From the IMG/VR virus record IMGVR_UViG_3300025133_006005, positions 1-38,265 of that record: DNA of 38,265 nt. The stretch is one strand, 5' to 3'. This DNA comes from a virus. Every line of letters begins with the position of its first letter. The stretch's first letter is position 1. The notes under the pieces are model-generated. The model ran no database searches. It saw nothing but the letters and a program-made list of their open reading frames with translations, and was not told where the DNA came from. This document shows positions 22,619-32,127 of the stretch, piece after piece. A program made the position numbers and the translations under genes.

Positions 22619-24503
22619 TCTTATATCTTGCTATTCTTCTACCAAACCATAAAGTATTTTTAGCCCATTCATATAGATCATCATAAGTTTTACCAGTAAA
22701 AGTTTGTACATTTTTTTGCTCTTTAAAAGATTTATTATTTTCTATAACATCATGTATATTAAAATTAAAATATTGATAAATAGGATATTGTTTAAAAGGA
22801 TGATGTAAACGAGCTTTTTGATAATTAATTATATCTCTTAAAATAAAGTCATCTACATCATATTTATCTCTTAAATATTTAGAAATTTGATTATAAAATA
22901 TTTCTTTATTTTTAACTAATCGAATACATGTTGCTTCATCTACTTCCCAATTAATATTTCCTACTCCTGAAATAACATCTCCCCAATGTCTTTTATTCTT
23001 TAATATTTTATTTAAATTTTTTTTTATAGTTAAATATTCTTTTCCTATATAAGTGTTAGACTTTTTTTCACAAAAAGATAAGAGATCAGTATAAAAATCT
23101 TTATAATTAATATTATATATTTTTTTCATTGCTCTAGCTATAAATTGTAACGGACCTAAATAATGGCCAAAGATAACTAGCCATCTAAATTGATGACCCT
23201 TGATCCAATCTTTATGATTACATTTTCTTGTTGCTATAACAAAAGAAACTAAATCATCTACTAACTTTTCTGGATTGGATCTATGTGAAAATCTAGGTTG
23301 AGCATTTACTGATTTAATTCCAAATTGATCTTTATATCCTGGTTCATTAATAGGTGCGTTAGGTAATAACATCATTAAATGTACATCTAAATAAGTATGA
23401 TAACCTTCTTCCATTATATAAGTTACACCATCTATAAAAGAATCAATAGTTTCTTCAGGTAATCCCCATATTAATTCTACATAACTTCCTATTCCTTCTT
23501 TCTCATACATATCTATAAATTCTTTTAATTTACCACTATGTACATTTTTTCTTTTTACAGCTTTTAAAACATCAGGATTAAAAGACTGTAAAGCAATAGT
23601 CATTCCTTTTTGAATATCATGCTTTTCAAATAATTTAGCTATTTGTAAAACTTTATCAGCTTGTCCTTTTGCCCAAGTAACTCTAAAAGCATGTGGATAT
23701 CCTGTTTTCTCTTTTACTTTAACAACATATTCTGCTAAATTCATATCTTGATCAAATAAAATACCAAAATTAGAATTAGCATCAGTTACATATTCTATTT
23801 TATTTTTAGCAATCCAATCTATTTCTTTTTTAGTTTTTTCATAACTTGTTTTTAATTTTTGATAATATTTATCTCCAATTTCACAAAAAGCACAACTAAA
23901 AGGACAACCTCTTGCTGATTCTACTGTTGCGTGAAAATTATAATTTTTATCTTTTTTATTTTTTTCTACTACCCAATCAAAACTACCATCAAGAAAAGGA
24001 CTAGGATTATCATGTATACCTTCTAATCTTACACGTGGAGGATTTCTTACTTCTTTATTATTTATATTATAAGTTATACCTTTTATTTCTTCATAAGGTT
24101 TTTCATATAATAATTCTTTTACTGTTTCTTCACCTTCACTATGTATTAAAACATCTACATAAGGATGTTCATTAAAAAAACCTTTGGCTCTATCAGCTAA
24201 TGGTTGATGTTGTCCTCCAAACATTATTTTACAATTAGGATAATTTTGTTTTATAGTTTTAGCTATCTCACAATTTAAATTCCAATTCCACATGAAACAA
24301 CTAAAAAGTAATATATCTGGATTTTCTATTTTATTAATAATATTTTTAGCTTCATCACGAGCATAAAACCAATCTTTTAATTTATAGTGATCTTTAATAT
24401 AAGGATTATTTTTAACATAAGACCATACTACACCGCTACAATAAGGAAGATAAACTTGATTAGCAAATACATCGCTTAATTCGAATAAATATATATTTTT
24501 CAT
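22605..24503 (-). CDS. B12-binding-domain radical SAM enzyme
   Basis: 632 residues. The N-terminal part (1 to about 135) has the order of a cobalamin-binding Rossmann domain (PDILLFSCFMWNWN, CKIMFGGQH, DVLIHSEGEET). The radical SAM core begins with C200-x3-C204-x2-C207 (RGCPFSCAFCEIG) for the 4Fe-4S cluster and continues through ESARG, TIALQSFN and ELIWGLPEET. No DxHxxG motif is present, as is usual for this class, which often methylates unreactive carbons. A 200-residue helical C-terminus is unassigned. The gene is one base from a BtuB-like receptor gene. The substrate is unknown. Confidence 0.85.
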   Translation of the reverse strand: MKNIYLFELSDVFANQVYLPYCSGVVWSYVKNNPYIKDHYKLKDWFYARDEAKNIINKIENPDILLFSCFMWNWNLNCEIAKTIKQNYPNCKIMFGGQHQPLADRAKGFFNEHPYVDVLIHSEGEETVKELLYEKPYEEIKGITYNINNKEVRNPPRVRLEGIHDNPSPFLDGSFDWVVEKNKKDKNYNFHATVESARGCPFSCAFCEIGDKYYQKLKTSYEKTKKEIDWIAKNKIEYVTDANSNFGILFDQDMNLAEYVVKVKEKTGYPHAFRVTWAKGQADKVLQIAKLFEKHDIQKGMTIALQSFNPDVLKAVKRKNVHSGKLKEFIDMYEKEGIGSYVELIWGLPEETIDSFIDGVTYIMEEGYHTYLDVHLMMLLPNAPINEPGYKDQFGIKSVNAQPRFSHRSNPEKLVDDLVSFVIATRKCNHKDWIKGHQFRWLVIFGHYLGPLQFIARAMKKIYNINYKDFYTDLLSFCEKKSNTYIGKEYLTIKKNLNKILKNKRHWGDVISGVGNINWEVDEATCIRLVKNKEIFYNQISKYLRDKYDVDDFILRDIINYQKARLHHPFKQYPIYQYFNFNIHDVIENNKSFKEQKNVQTFTGKTYDDLYEWAKNTLWFGRRIARYKTKVL

Positions 24504-24504
24504 A

Positions 24505-26058
24505 TTAAAATGTTTTAGTATATCCTATTGTAATTTGTCTATCTTTACCTGTAAAGCCATGTGGCATTTCGTAATTTTTATTTAATAAATTATTAATATT
24601 TAAAGTAAATCCATATTTTTCTATTCCTAGATTAAATAAATGAAGTTCTTTCATATCTATAATAGACCAATTAGAATTATGAATATCTTTACTTTCTCCT
24701 ATATAATTATAACTGGTAATTAAATTAAAGTCATTTATATTATAAATATAATTAAATCCTCCTGAAAATTTAGGTCTCCTTAATTGTACTACTCCATTTT
24801 TTTTACTATTTAATTTAGAAGCAAATATTTCAAAATTATCAATTTTATAAGATAGCTCTATTCCATCTTGATTCTGTATTCCTGTTTCTGATTCAAATAA
24901 AGCAAGAGTAATATTATTATAATCAAAAATTAATTCATTAGTTTTACTATCTTCTTCTAATGTCCATATAGTTCTTTTTTTATATCCAGTAGAATGATTA
25001 GCTCTTATATTTAAATCATTAAACTTTTTAAATAATCCGATATTATAACTATTAAAATCTGAATCTTTTCTTGCTCCTAAAGATATAAGTCCGTTAGTAT
25101 AATTTGTAAATAAACTTACATTATCATCATCTTGAGTATGAGATTGATCATACTTATAATCTAAACCTAACCCAAATGTATTATTTTGATGACCGAGTTT
25201 TATGAAATAATTTTCAGATTTATATTCATCACTTTCATATTTTCTATCATATTCGTGTGTATGTAAGTAAAGATAATTATTACCATTTTTTAATTGTTGT
25301 TCTAATCCTGTTTGTAAAGCGAAAAACGTATTATCACTAAATCCATTTTGAATATCTAAGGAATGACCATCAATATTTGTAAAAGTATTTCTTGAAAAAA
25401 AGGTTGTTTTAAAATTAATATTATCATACCATTTACTTAAATTAATTCCTATTGATTTATTATTAACACTATCTTTATCAGTTCCGTGTTTTAAGGCGGA
25501 GGATTCTTTTTCTTTAAATTGTCCTCCTTGAATACTTATATCCCAATCATTTATATTTGTATAGTAATTTCCATTAATACTTTTATTTGTAGTAGATATT
25601 TTAGTTTCATAATCAGTTATTGTAATTATATTAATAGCTCCGCCTATTGCATCCACTCCAAACTTACTAGCTGATGCTCCTTTATAAACTTGAATAAAAG
25701 ATACATTATACATAAAGTCTTGACCAAAATCAAAAGCTCCTGTAGGTGTAGAAAAATCATTTATAGGAATACCATTAAGTAAAACTAAAGTATTATTACT
25801 ATTTGTTCCTCTTAAAAATAATGATGAGTGTTGACCTATAGGTCCAGATTGTACTGCATTAGATCCATTTATAAAATTTAATACTTTAGTTAAAGTATTA
25901 AGACTAAAAGTTTGTATTTCTTTTTTAGAAATAATAGAAGTAGGTTTAATTTTATAATCTAAAGAATTAGCATTAATAGTAAGACAAGGAATATCATCTT
26001 TCCAATTACAAGCTTGAGCTGATGTTGTTATTAATAAAAATATTATAAACCACCTCAT
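24505..26058 (-). CDS. TonB-dependent outer-membrane receptor, BtuB-like
   Basis: 517 residues. Signal peptide MRWFIIFLLITTSAQA, with cleavage before C17. A TonB-box-like LTINAN stretch (26-31) comes next. The plug domain has LRGTNSNNTLVLLNGIPIND (82-101) and YKGASASKFGVDAIGGAINI (125-144). A beta-barrel of about 370 residues ends in NLLNKNYEMPHGF and a terminal Phe, the BAM-recognised outer-membrane signature. The last 30 residues track E. coli BtuB closely (NLFDKDYETVYGY...YTF). All parts look intact, only shorter than BtuB (614). It should import a TonB-dependent ligand, plausibly a corrinoid. Its phage origin is shown by the lysis genes on one side and the SNF2 gene beyond its partner. 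Confidence 0.85.
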   Translation of the reverse strand: MRWFIIFLLITTSAQACNWKDDIPCLTINANSLDYKIKPTSIISKKEIQTFSLNTLTKVLNFINGSNAVQSGPIGQHSSLFLRGTNSNNTLVLLNGIPINDFSTPTGAFDFGQDFMYNVSFIQVYKGASASKFGVDAIGGAINIITITDYETKISTTNKSINGNYYTNINDWDISIQGGQFKEKESSALKHGTDKDSVNNKSIGINLSKWYDNINFKTTFFSRNTFTNIDGHSLDIQNGFSDNTFFALQTGLEQQLKNGNNYLYLHTHEYDRKYESDEYKSENYFIKLGHQNNTFGLGLDYKYDQSHTQDDDNVSLFTNYTNGLISLGARKDSDFNSYNIGLFKKFNDLNIRANHSTGYKKRTIWTLEEDSKTNELIFDYNNITLALFESETGIQNQDGIELSYKIDNFEIFASKLNSKKNGVVQLRRPKFSGGFNYIYNINDFNLITSYNYIGESKDIHNSNWSIIDMKELHLFNLGIEKYGFTLNINNLLNKNYEMPHGFTGKDRQITIGYTKTF

Positions 26059-26079
26059 ATGGTAGTTTATAATAACTAA

Positions 26080-26172
26080 TTATTTACTAGAACAATTTTG
26101 TGATTTATTTCCACACTTACAACGTCTTCCAAAAATTTTATCTATAAGTTTTTCAAATAATTTTTTTATCAT
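26080..26172 (-). CDS. 30-residue Cys-rich basic peptide
   Basis: ATG at 26172, TAA at 26080-26082; the start overlaps the holin stop as ATGA. An amphipathic N-terminal helix (MIKKLFEKLIDKIFG) is followed by RRCKCGNKSQNC with three cysteines. It is attached to the lysis cassette and may help lysis or membrane association. No family recognised. Confidence 0.5.
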   Translation of the reverse strand: MIKKLFEKLIDKIFGRRCKCGNKSQNCSSK

Positions 26173-26561
26173 TTTGGTTTTTTCATTATATCAGCACCTT
26201 TTAATCCGTATATAGCTGATACTACACCAATAAATAAAGCTTGATACCAAAATGGCATATTATTAAATTGTTCAAAAAACTTTTCAACTTTCATCATAAT
26301 GTCAGGATCATCTGAAAAGATAGACCAAATTAATAACATCACTGGGGCTGACACCAGGATCAACACGAACTCGTCTTTCCATCCCTGTTGATTATTAGTT
26401 ATTACTGCTTTCTTATATTCTAATTCACCTGAAGCCATACGTTCAGCATGTTTCATTTCAGCCACTGATTCTAATTCTTTAGTTCTTCTTCTATTTGTTG
26501 CTATACTCATTCCAGTTTTAATGATTCCCGGTACAAGTTTTGATGCTATACTAAGCCACAT
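26169..26561 (-). CDS. Holin-like membrane protein (3-TM gene-transfer-release type)
   Basis: 130 residues. An N-terminal hydrophobic or amphipathic segment (1-20), a charged linker, then two strong transmembrane helices (about 65-82 and 104-122) ending in a basic tail. The topology and motifs (GWKDEFVLILVSAPV, ALFIGVVSAIYGLKG) match the holin family first seen in gene transfer agents. It would permeabilise the inner membrane so the amidase can reach the wall. It overlaps the amidase gene by 11 bases. Confidence 0.8.
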   Translation of the reverse strand: MWLSIASKLVPGIIKTGMSIATNRRRTKELESVAEMKHAERMASGELEYKKAVITNNQQGWKDEFVLILVSAPVMLLIWSIFSDDPDIMMKVEKFFEQFNNMPFWYQALFIGVVSAIYGLKGADIMKKPK

Positions 26562-26994
26562 TTATATCTTCCTTAATTAACCATTCTTTTAAATTAAATC
26601 CAGGACAATTTGGTTTATTATCTTGAACATCACAATGTCCTACTACTTCTACAATATTAGGATTAGTCATTTTAATTTTTTTAATTAAATCTTTTAATGA
26701 TAAAAATTGTTCTAAAGTAAAATTATTTTCAGCACCACCATCTTCTGCCATACCACCTACTAGACAAATAGCTATACTTTTAGAATTAACAGCAGGAGCA
26801 TGTGCTCCTTGAAAAGCTTCAGCTCTAGCTACTTCTACAGTACCATCACGTTTTATAATGTAATGATAGCCTACATCATCCCAACCATTATCTTCTACAT
26901 GCCATTTACGAATTTCTTTATAACCAATATCCATAGATGGTTTAGTTGCAGCACAATGTACTACGATCATTTCTGTTTTTTTTCTTAACTCCAT
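26551..26994 (-). CDS. N-acetylmuramoyl-L-alanine amidase (endolysin)
   Basis: 147 residues, the size of T7 lysozyme. Zinc ligands are H13, H120 and C130 (VVGHCDVQDNKPNCPGF), with the catalytic Tyr43 and Lys127 in the places known from T7 lysozyme. It cuts the bond between muramic acid and L-alanine in peptidoglycan. It has no signal peptide, so release depends on the adjoining holin. T7 lysozyme also inhibits phage RNA polymerase, but no such polymerase is seen here. Confidence 0.92.
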   Translation of the reverse strand: MELRKKTEMIVVHCAATKPSMDIGYKEIRKWHVEDNGWDDVGYHYIIKRDGTVEVARAEAFQGAHAPAVNSKSIAICLVGGMAEDGGAENNFTLEQFLSLKDLIKKIKMTNPNIVEVVGHCDVQDNKPNCPGFNLKEWLIKEDINVA

Positions 26995-27281
26995 GTTGCT
27001 TTCCTTTTTGGGACTATTCTACATTTTTTATTAATTAAGTCTACCGATAAAATATGTATACGTTTGTCTTTAATTCTAGGTGAACGAGCTATAATACTCC
27101 CATCTTTTCTTTTACCTAACATTTTTACATCAAAAAATTTATGTTCTAATGTTTTAGGATCCACGGCAATTAAATCAATAGCACAATGTGTTTGACTTCC
27201 TTTAAACACATAATAACCTTGTTCTTGTAACCACACTGTTGCTAAATTTTCACAAAGACATCCTTTATTTTTAGCCAGCAT
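26985..27281 (-). CDS. PD-(D/E)xK nuclease-like protein
   Basis: 98 residues. E11 in CLCENLATVWLQEQGY, D36 in CAIDLIAVD and D51-V-K53 in FFDVKM give the E...D...DxK catalytic layout of small restriction-endonuclease-fold proteins such as archaeal Holliday resolvases and PF11645-type enzymes. It lies between the internal virion protein and the amidase. A junction-resolving or DNA-degrading role is likely; it is the second such nuclease in the window. Confidence 0.65.
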   Translation of the reverse strand: MLAKNKGCLCENLATVWLQEQGYYVFKGSQTHCAIDLIAVDPKTLEHKFFDVKMLGKRKDGSIIARSPRIKDKRIHILSVDLINKKCRIVPKRKATWS

Positions 27282-30200
27282 TATTGAACAAATTCTTCTT
27301 TTAGTATTCTTTTCTTTTTCAAATCTTGTTGTAATTCTTCATCATCTTTTGTAAGCTTTCTCCATTGTGTTAGTAATTGATTTACAATTTTTTTAGAGTT
27401 ATCAGCAATTGTAATTCCTAATTGATCAGCAATTTCTTCAATTATATCTGCGGGATCCACATCAAATTGTTCATCAGCTCGACTTTCTTCTAAAGATGTA
27501 CCAAATGGAAGAAGTCCTGATGCTGCAACTTTTTCTTCAAGATCAGTAAAATCTTCAGAAAGTTCTAATCCAGCTGCAGTTTTCCATTTCATTGGATTAT
27601 ATAAAAGACCTTTAGGTTTTTCAAATTTTCCATATTTTCCTAAAGTGGATGTTTTAACTAAAGCATCCCATAAGGATCTCCATAATCCCCTAACTTTAGC
27701 ACTTTTAGAATTTCCTAATTGATCTAAAATTTTAGGATAATTTCCTCCTAAAAATTTATTTCTAGCAGCTTCAATAAATTTTTTATAATCCATTAATAAA
27801 GCTAAACTATCTCCACCTAAATCAAAGCCATCATGTATTCTTGCTACTCTATTTAAAATTAATCTCTTATGATTTAAAGGACCTGCGAATATATCAATTA
27901 ATAATCCTAATCTATTAGCTGATTGAGTAAGAGTAGGAGCTCCTGGACTTCCAACTATATTCATAGTAGCTTGTAATTCTTTTAGTGCTACAGCTATATC
28001 TCTATATGCCGCAGTAAATTCTTTACTATATAATTCATCTAATACTGGTTTATATTCAGTTAAAAAATCATCTAAAATTCTACCATCTAAAAATCCCTGT
28101 GGTTTAGTTTTAGTTATAAAATCATTTAAAAAAACTTTTCTAATATCTTTTAATAAAAGAGGATTAATTTTTTCTAAATTTTTTACCAGTGCTCCAACAT
28201 CATTAGTTCTCATACGTGAAAATAAATGTGATACAATCGCTTGAGCATTATCTCTTGCTAATACTTCAGGAGCAAGACCAGGTAAAGTTCTAGTAATTGT
28301 TTCAATAGTATCAGTTTGAAATTTAACTGATTTTTCAAATGATTCCATTGCTGCTTTATTGGAAGTAGCAAATTTATTATATAAATTATCACCTAAAATT
28401 AATCTATAATTTTTTCCAAACTTTGCCATAAATTGACTATGTGACATTTCTGCTGGTTGTAATTTACCATTAACCATTTTAGGAATAACTTTATTATAAT
28501 AATTTTCATATAAAGCATTAGTTATTTTATTAATATCTTGTTGTTTAAATAACATTCCTTTAAGATCACCTTTAGTAGTAAGTTTTTGTAACTGTAATAA
28601 GTTACCTAATTTTTCAGCATTAACTAATCCCTCATCAGTATTATTAATAAACCGTTTAAACATATTTTGAACATTTCCTTCTAACTTCATGTTAAATCCG
28701 CCATCACGTTTTAAAGCTATTTTAAATTCATCAGCAAATTGAGTGAGAGCTGATCCTTGATAATTATTTACTAAATCTCCCCATGTTTGATGAGCATTAA
28801 TAAGTTTTTGATTTCCGGATGCTTCAATTGCATTATCCATTCCATCTTTTAAAACACCTTTCATATGAGTTAATACATTCATTTCTGAAGATGATATTTT
28901 TCCTGATAATTGAGTTTCAGCTTCTTTAATATAAGCATGCCAAGCTTTAGCTTGTGAATAATTTAATTTATCACCTTTTGACATTTGATTTATTGCCTTT
29001 TTAAAAATACTAAGTCCTTTTGTTTGATTTACAGGAACTACTCCACCATTAAGAAATTTAAGAAATGTATGATAATGTTCATATTCATTTAATTTTGCAT
29101 TATAATTTTTAATTTCTTCAACTGATGCATTTTTTTTAGGTTTTTTAGGTTTTTTAGGTACTACTTTTACATCTAAAGTTTTTTTCAATTTATTAATTAA
29201 TTTTACACTATCTTTTCCTGACATTACGACTGGAATATTTTTTGCTTGTGTAGTAAGTATAGCGTCCGCTGTACTCCACACTGCTTTTATTTCTTTTTGT
29301 AAATTATTAAATACTACACCTAATTCATCAATCTGTCTTATTTCTGGAGCTAGCCAATTTTCTTCCCAATTTTTAGCTAATGTTTGTTCAGCATTTTGTA
29401 TTTCTAATCTTGCTTTTTCTATTTCAAGTTTTCTTATACTTTTAATTTCATCACCTATTTTTATAATTATATCATCTTTTACTTTAGGAGATAGATTTAC
29501 ATCATCTAGTCCAGATAATTTTTTAATTACTTTTTCTTCAACTTTATTTGCAGTTAATTTTTTTTCAAGAGCTTCTAATTTTTTTGCAAAAATTTTATCT
29601 TCTTTAGTTCCCTTTGAAATAATTCCTGATTCAGGTAAAGCTCTTGCTACACTTATAGCTGTATATTCATTAGCTAAATTTTCAGGAACTCCTAATTGAA
29701 CAATTTTATTTCTAGCTACTTCTATTTTTTTAATTAAATCATCATCGAAAGTTATTTCTCCTTTTAATACTTTTTTAATAGAGTCATAAGAAAGTCTTTC
29801 TTTACCCATTGATAATATAGATTTTTTAATTGCTGAACCAGCCACTAACATTGCTGGAGTTAAAACTAAATCAACCCCTGTCATTACTAATGCACTATTT
29901 CTAGCATATTTTTCAAATTCTTCATCATTCATATATGATGAACTTTCTGGATCTGTATTTAACTTAAATACATGTCTTCCTATCAACAATCTTCCATACT
30001 CTCCTACATATGTTCCACCAGCTGAACCTGCAACTAATCCATAAGGTCCTCCAAAACTTCCTATAATAGCACCTGTAATTGCAGTTGCAACTGGAAGTAA
30101 ATCTCCACTTATTGAACCTATATCTCCTAAATTAGGAATTAAACTAGGAGTATTAGCAGCGACCCATTTATTATCTCCTCCTAATTCTTCTGGTGTTCTA

Positions 30201-30784
30201 TAAATTAAAGTATTAAATTCACGATATCCTAATGATTTATTTCCTACTGTTTGCCATTTAAATTGAATTTGATCATCTAAAGATTCAACTAATTCTTTAC
30301 TATATCCTTTTTCATCTACTAGCCATTTTTTATATAAATTTTTAGATTCAGCTAAAGTTATATCATCATTTGGAACAGTAAAACTTAATTTAGTTCTAAT
30401 AATAGAAGGAAGTTCTTTATTTTTATCAGTAGTAATTCCCCATACATTTAATGTCTCTGCTGAAGAAGGAGTATATTCATCCATATATAAACTTTCTCCA
30501 CTCCAATCATCTGCCGCTGGACTATTTTCAACTTCAAATCTTTTTTCCGCTACTTTCTTTTTTGTCTCTTTTATTAAATTAACATCGTAACCTTCATTTT
30601 CTACAAATGACTCTGTATTTGTTACTTTACTTAATTTTTCATCTTTTAATTTTTCTCTATTTTCTAAATAAGTATCTAATTCAAGTTCACCTGTAACTAA
30701 ACCTATTGCATCATTTTTATCAATTTCGTAAGTCGAAATAAGTTTATTAACTTTATCTTTTTGAATTTCATTAAGTTCTGCCAT
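27281..30784 (-). CDS. Large internal virion (ejection-type) protein
   Basis: 1167 residues, the largest gene. Long helical regions surround a Gly-rich hydrophobic stretch (about 227-268: TAITGAIIGSFGGPYG, then VAGSAGGTYVGEYG) that could insert in a membrane, as ejection proteins of short-tailed phages do. A basic Pro/Lys linker (VVPKKPKKPKK, near 545) separates helical parts. No lysozyme or transglycosylase motif was seen. Its place between other virion genes and lysis genes matches the gp15/gp16 position in T7-like phages. The assignment is by architecture and context. Confidence 0.65.
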   Translation of the reverse strand: MAELNEIQKDKVNKLISTYEIDKNDAIGLVTGELELDTYLENREKLKDEKLSKVTNTESFVENEGYDVNLIKETKKKVAEKRFEVENSPAADDWSGESLYMDEYTPSSAETLNVWGITTDKNKELPSIIRTKLSFTVPNDDITLAESKNLYKKWLVDEKGYSKELVESLDDQIQFKWQTVGNKSLGYREFNTLIYRTPEELGGDNKWVAANTPSLIPNLGDIGSISGDLLPVATAITGAIIGSFGGPYGLVAGSAGGTYVGEYGRLLIGRHVFKLNTDPESSSYMNDEEFEKYARNSALVMTGVDLVLTPAMLVAGSAIKKSILSMGKERLSYDSIKKVLKGEITFDDDLIKKIEVARNKIVQLGVPENLANEYTAISVARALPESGIISKGTKEDKIFAKKLEALEKKLTANKVEEKVIKKLSGLDDVNLSPKVKDDIIIKIGDEIKSIRKLEIEKARLEIQNAEQTLAKNWEENWLAPEIRQIDELGVVFNNLQKEIKAVWSTADAILTTQAKNIPVVMSGKDSVKLINKLKKTLDVKVVPKKPKKPKKNASVEEIKNYNAKLNEYEHYHTFLKFLNGGVVPVNQTKGLSIFKKAINQMSKGDKLNYSQAKAWHAYIKEAETQLSGKISSSEMNVLTHMKGVLKDGMDNAIEASGNQKLINAHQTWGDLVNNYQGSALTQFADEFKIALKRDGGFNMKLEGNVQNMFKRFINNTDEGLVNAEKLGNLLQLQKLTTKGDLKGMLFKQQDINKITNALYENYYNKVIPKMVNGKLQPAEMSHSQFMAKFGKNYRLILGDNLYNKFATSNKAAMESFEKSVKFQTDTIETITRTLPGLAPEVLARDNAQAIVSHLFSRMRTNDVGALVKNLEKINPLLLKDIRKVFLNDFITKTKPQGFLDGRILDDFLTEYKPVLDELYSKEFTAAYRDIAVALKELQATMNIVGSPGAPTLTQSANRLGLLIDIFAGPLNHKRLILNRVARIHDGFDLGGDSLALLMDYKKFIEAARNKFLGGNYPKILDQLGNSKSAKVRGLWRSLWDALVKTSTLGKYGKFEKPKGLLYNPMKWKTAAGLELSEDFTDLEEKVAASGLLPFGTSLEESRADEQFDVDPADIIEEIADQLGITIADNSKKIVNQLLTQWRKLTKDDEELQQDLKKKRILKEEFVQ

Positions 30785-30795
30785 ATCATTTCATT

Positions 30796-32127
30796 TTAAT
30801 TAGAAGTTGAAGAAGTATTTCCAGTTATAATTTCTTGAATTCCTTTTTTAATATCTTCTTCTTTTCCTATTTCTTTTTCTAACCAAGCTTCATAAAAACC
30901 ACCTTTAGCTTCCATGTCTGCATATTTAGGTTGTAATTTATTATAATAATAAGCATTAATAAGTTGAAAAGAAGTTTGAGCTTCTTCAACACCATATAAT
31001 TCCATTAAAGCTTTTGATAATACCTCTGGTTTCATTTCTGATTTAAATTTTTCAGCTAATTCTAAAGCCGCTGCCTCTTGTGAATCTTGTCTAAAAGTAG
31101 TATTTAACTCTCCATCAGCAGGAAAAGCTATGTCAAAAGATTTACTATGAGCTAATTTTGCAATCTCTGATATTGCTTTATCAGCAGAAACCATTACTCT
31201 TAAAGCATCGGGATTTGTACTAATATCTCCTTTTGTTGCTTTTAAAATTTCCAAGTCTTTATTAGATACTGGATATAGTTTTTTAGCTTCTCCTACGACT
31301 TGTTCAAAAGTAGCTGCCTGAAATATTTCTTTAAATAGATTTTTTTCATCCAGAGTTAATTCATTATCTTTTCGATTTTCTTTTCCTAACATTGTTAATA
31401 AATCATTATATTTATCATCCATCTTTAATTCACTTATAATTTTCTCTAAAGGTTTTAAAGCTGATGCAATAATACCAGTAGGTGGATCTTTTCCTTGAAG
31501 TGCTAATTTATATATAGCATCAAAACGAGTGTCAATAGATATCTGTTTATCAAGATCAGACTCATAAGCTTTGCTATATGCATCATATTTACTAACATGA
31601 GATAGTTCTTTTCCACCCATAAATTTTTTCTCAGGATTTTTAGCTTTATACCAAGCTATATCTTCAGCAGTGAATTTTCCTTCAGCTTTAAGTAGTCCTT
31701 CAGAAATCATGCCTAAAGGTGATTTAGCTTGACCTAGTGGTTTAATACCAGATGAAGCAGTTATAATTTCTAAACCTCTTAATATATTTCTTCTTTTCTT
31801 TTTATCAGACCATACTTCGTCAATTTTATTAGGTAACTCTGTAGCAATATTTTCAAAAGCTGATCCGATAACTTCTGTAAACTTGGATAAACCAGTTTTC
31901 TCTATATCTGGTTTTGGCTTTGGTAAAATAATTTTATCATTTAAAGCAGCTCCGCCTTCAACTTCTATTTTATCATCTACTACTATTTCATTTTTATCAT
32001 CTATTATTTCAGTTGTATCTTTTAATTTATTAACTCTATTTCCGTCTTTATCTAAAATACCAAGCTCTATTAATCTTTCTTTATTTTTTTCGTGATCTAA
32101 TTCATCAAATTCATAAACTTCAGCCAT
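30796..32127 (-). CDS. Putative internal virion protein
   Basis: 443 residues. An acidic N-terminus with a low-complexity segment (TEIIDDKNEIVVDDKIEVEG) is followed by helix-rich domains. It is preceded by AAGGAGG, so expression should be strong. It lies between the S74 protein and the 1167-residue ejection-type protein, in the usual spot for a second internal core protein. No enzymatic motif. The function is inferred from position and helical character. Confidence 0.55.
   Translation of the reverse strand: MAEVYEFDELDHEKNKERLIELGILDKDGNRVNKLKDTTEIIDDKNEIVVDDKIEVEGGAALNDKIILPKPKPDIEKTGLSKFTEVIGSAFENIATELPNKIDEVWSDKKKRRNILRGLEIITASSGIKPLGQAKSPLGMISEGLLKAEGKFTAEDIAWYKAKNPEKKFMGGKELSHVSKYDAYSKAYESDLDKQISIDTRFDAIYKLALQGKDPPTGIIASALKPLEKIISELKMDDKYNDLLTMLGKENRKDNELTLDEKNLFKEIFQAATFEQVVGEAKKLYPVSNKDLEILKATKGDISTNPDALRVMVSADKAISEIAKLAHSKSFDIAFPADGELNTTFRQDSQEAAALELAEKFKSEMKPEVLSKALMELYGVEEAQTSFQLINAYYYNKLQPKYADMEAKGGFYEAWLEKEIGKEEDIKKGIQEIITGNTSSTSN

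Noticed and set aside
22605-26058. Host chromosomal fragment (receptor and radical SAM genes) joined by misassembly
   Set aside because: Base composition and tight spacing equal the flanking phage genes, and the radical SAM gene overlaps the phage SNF2 gene; still worth read-level confirmation.
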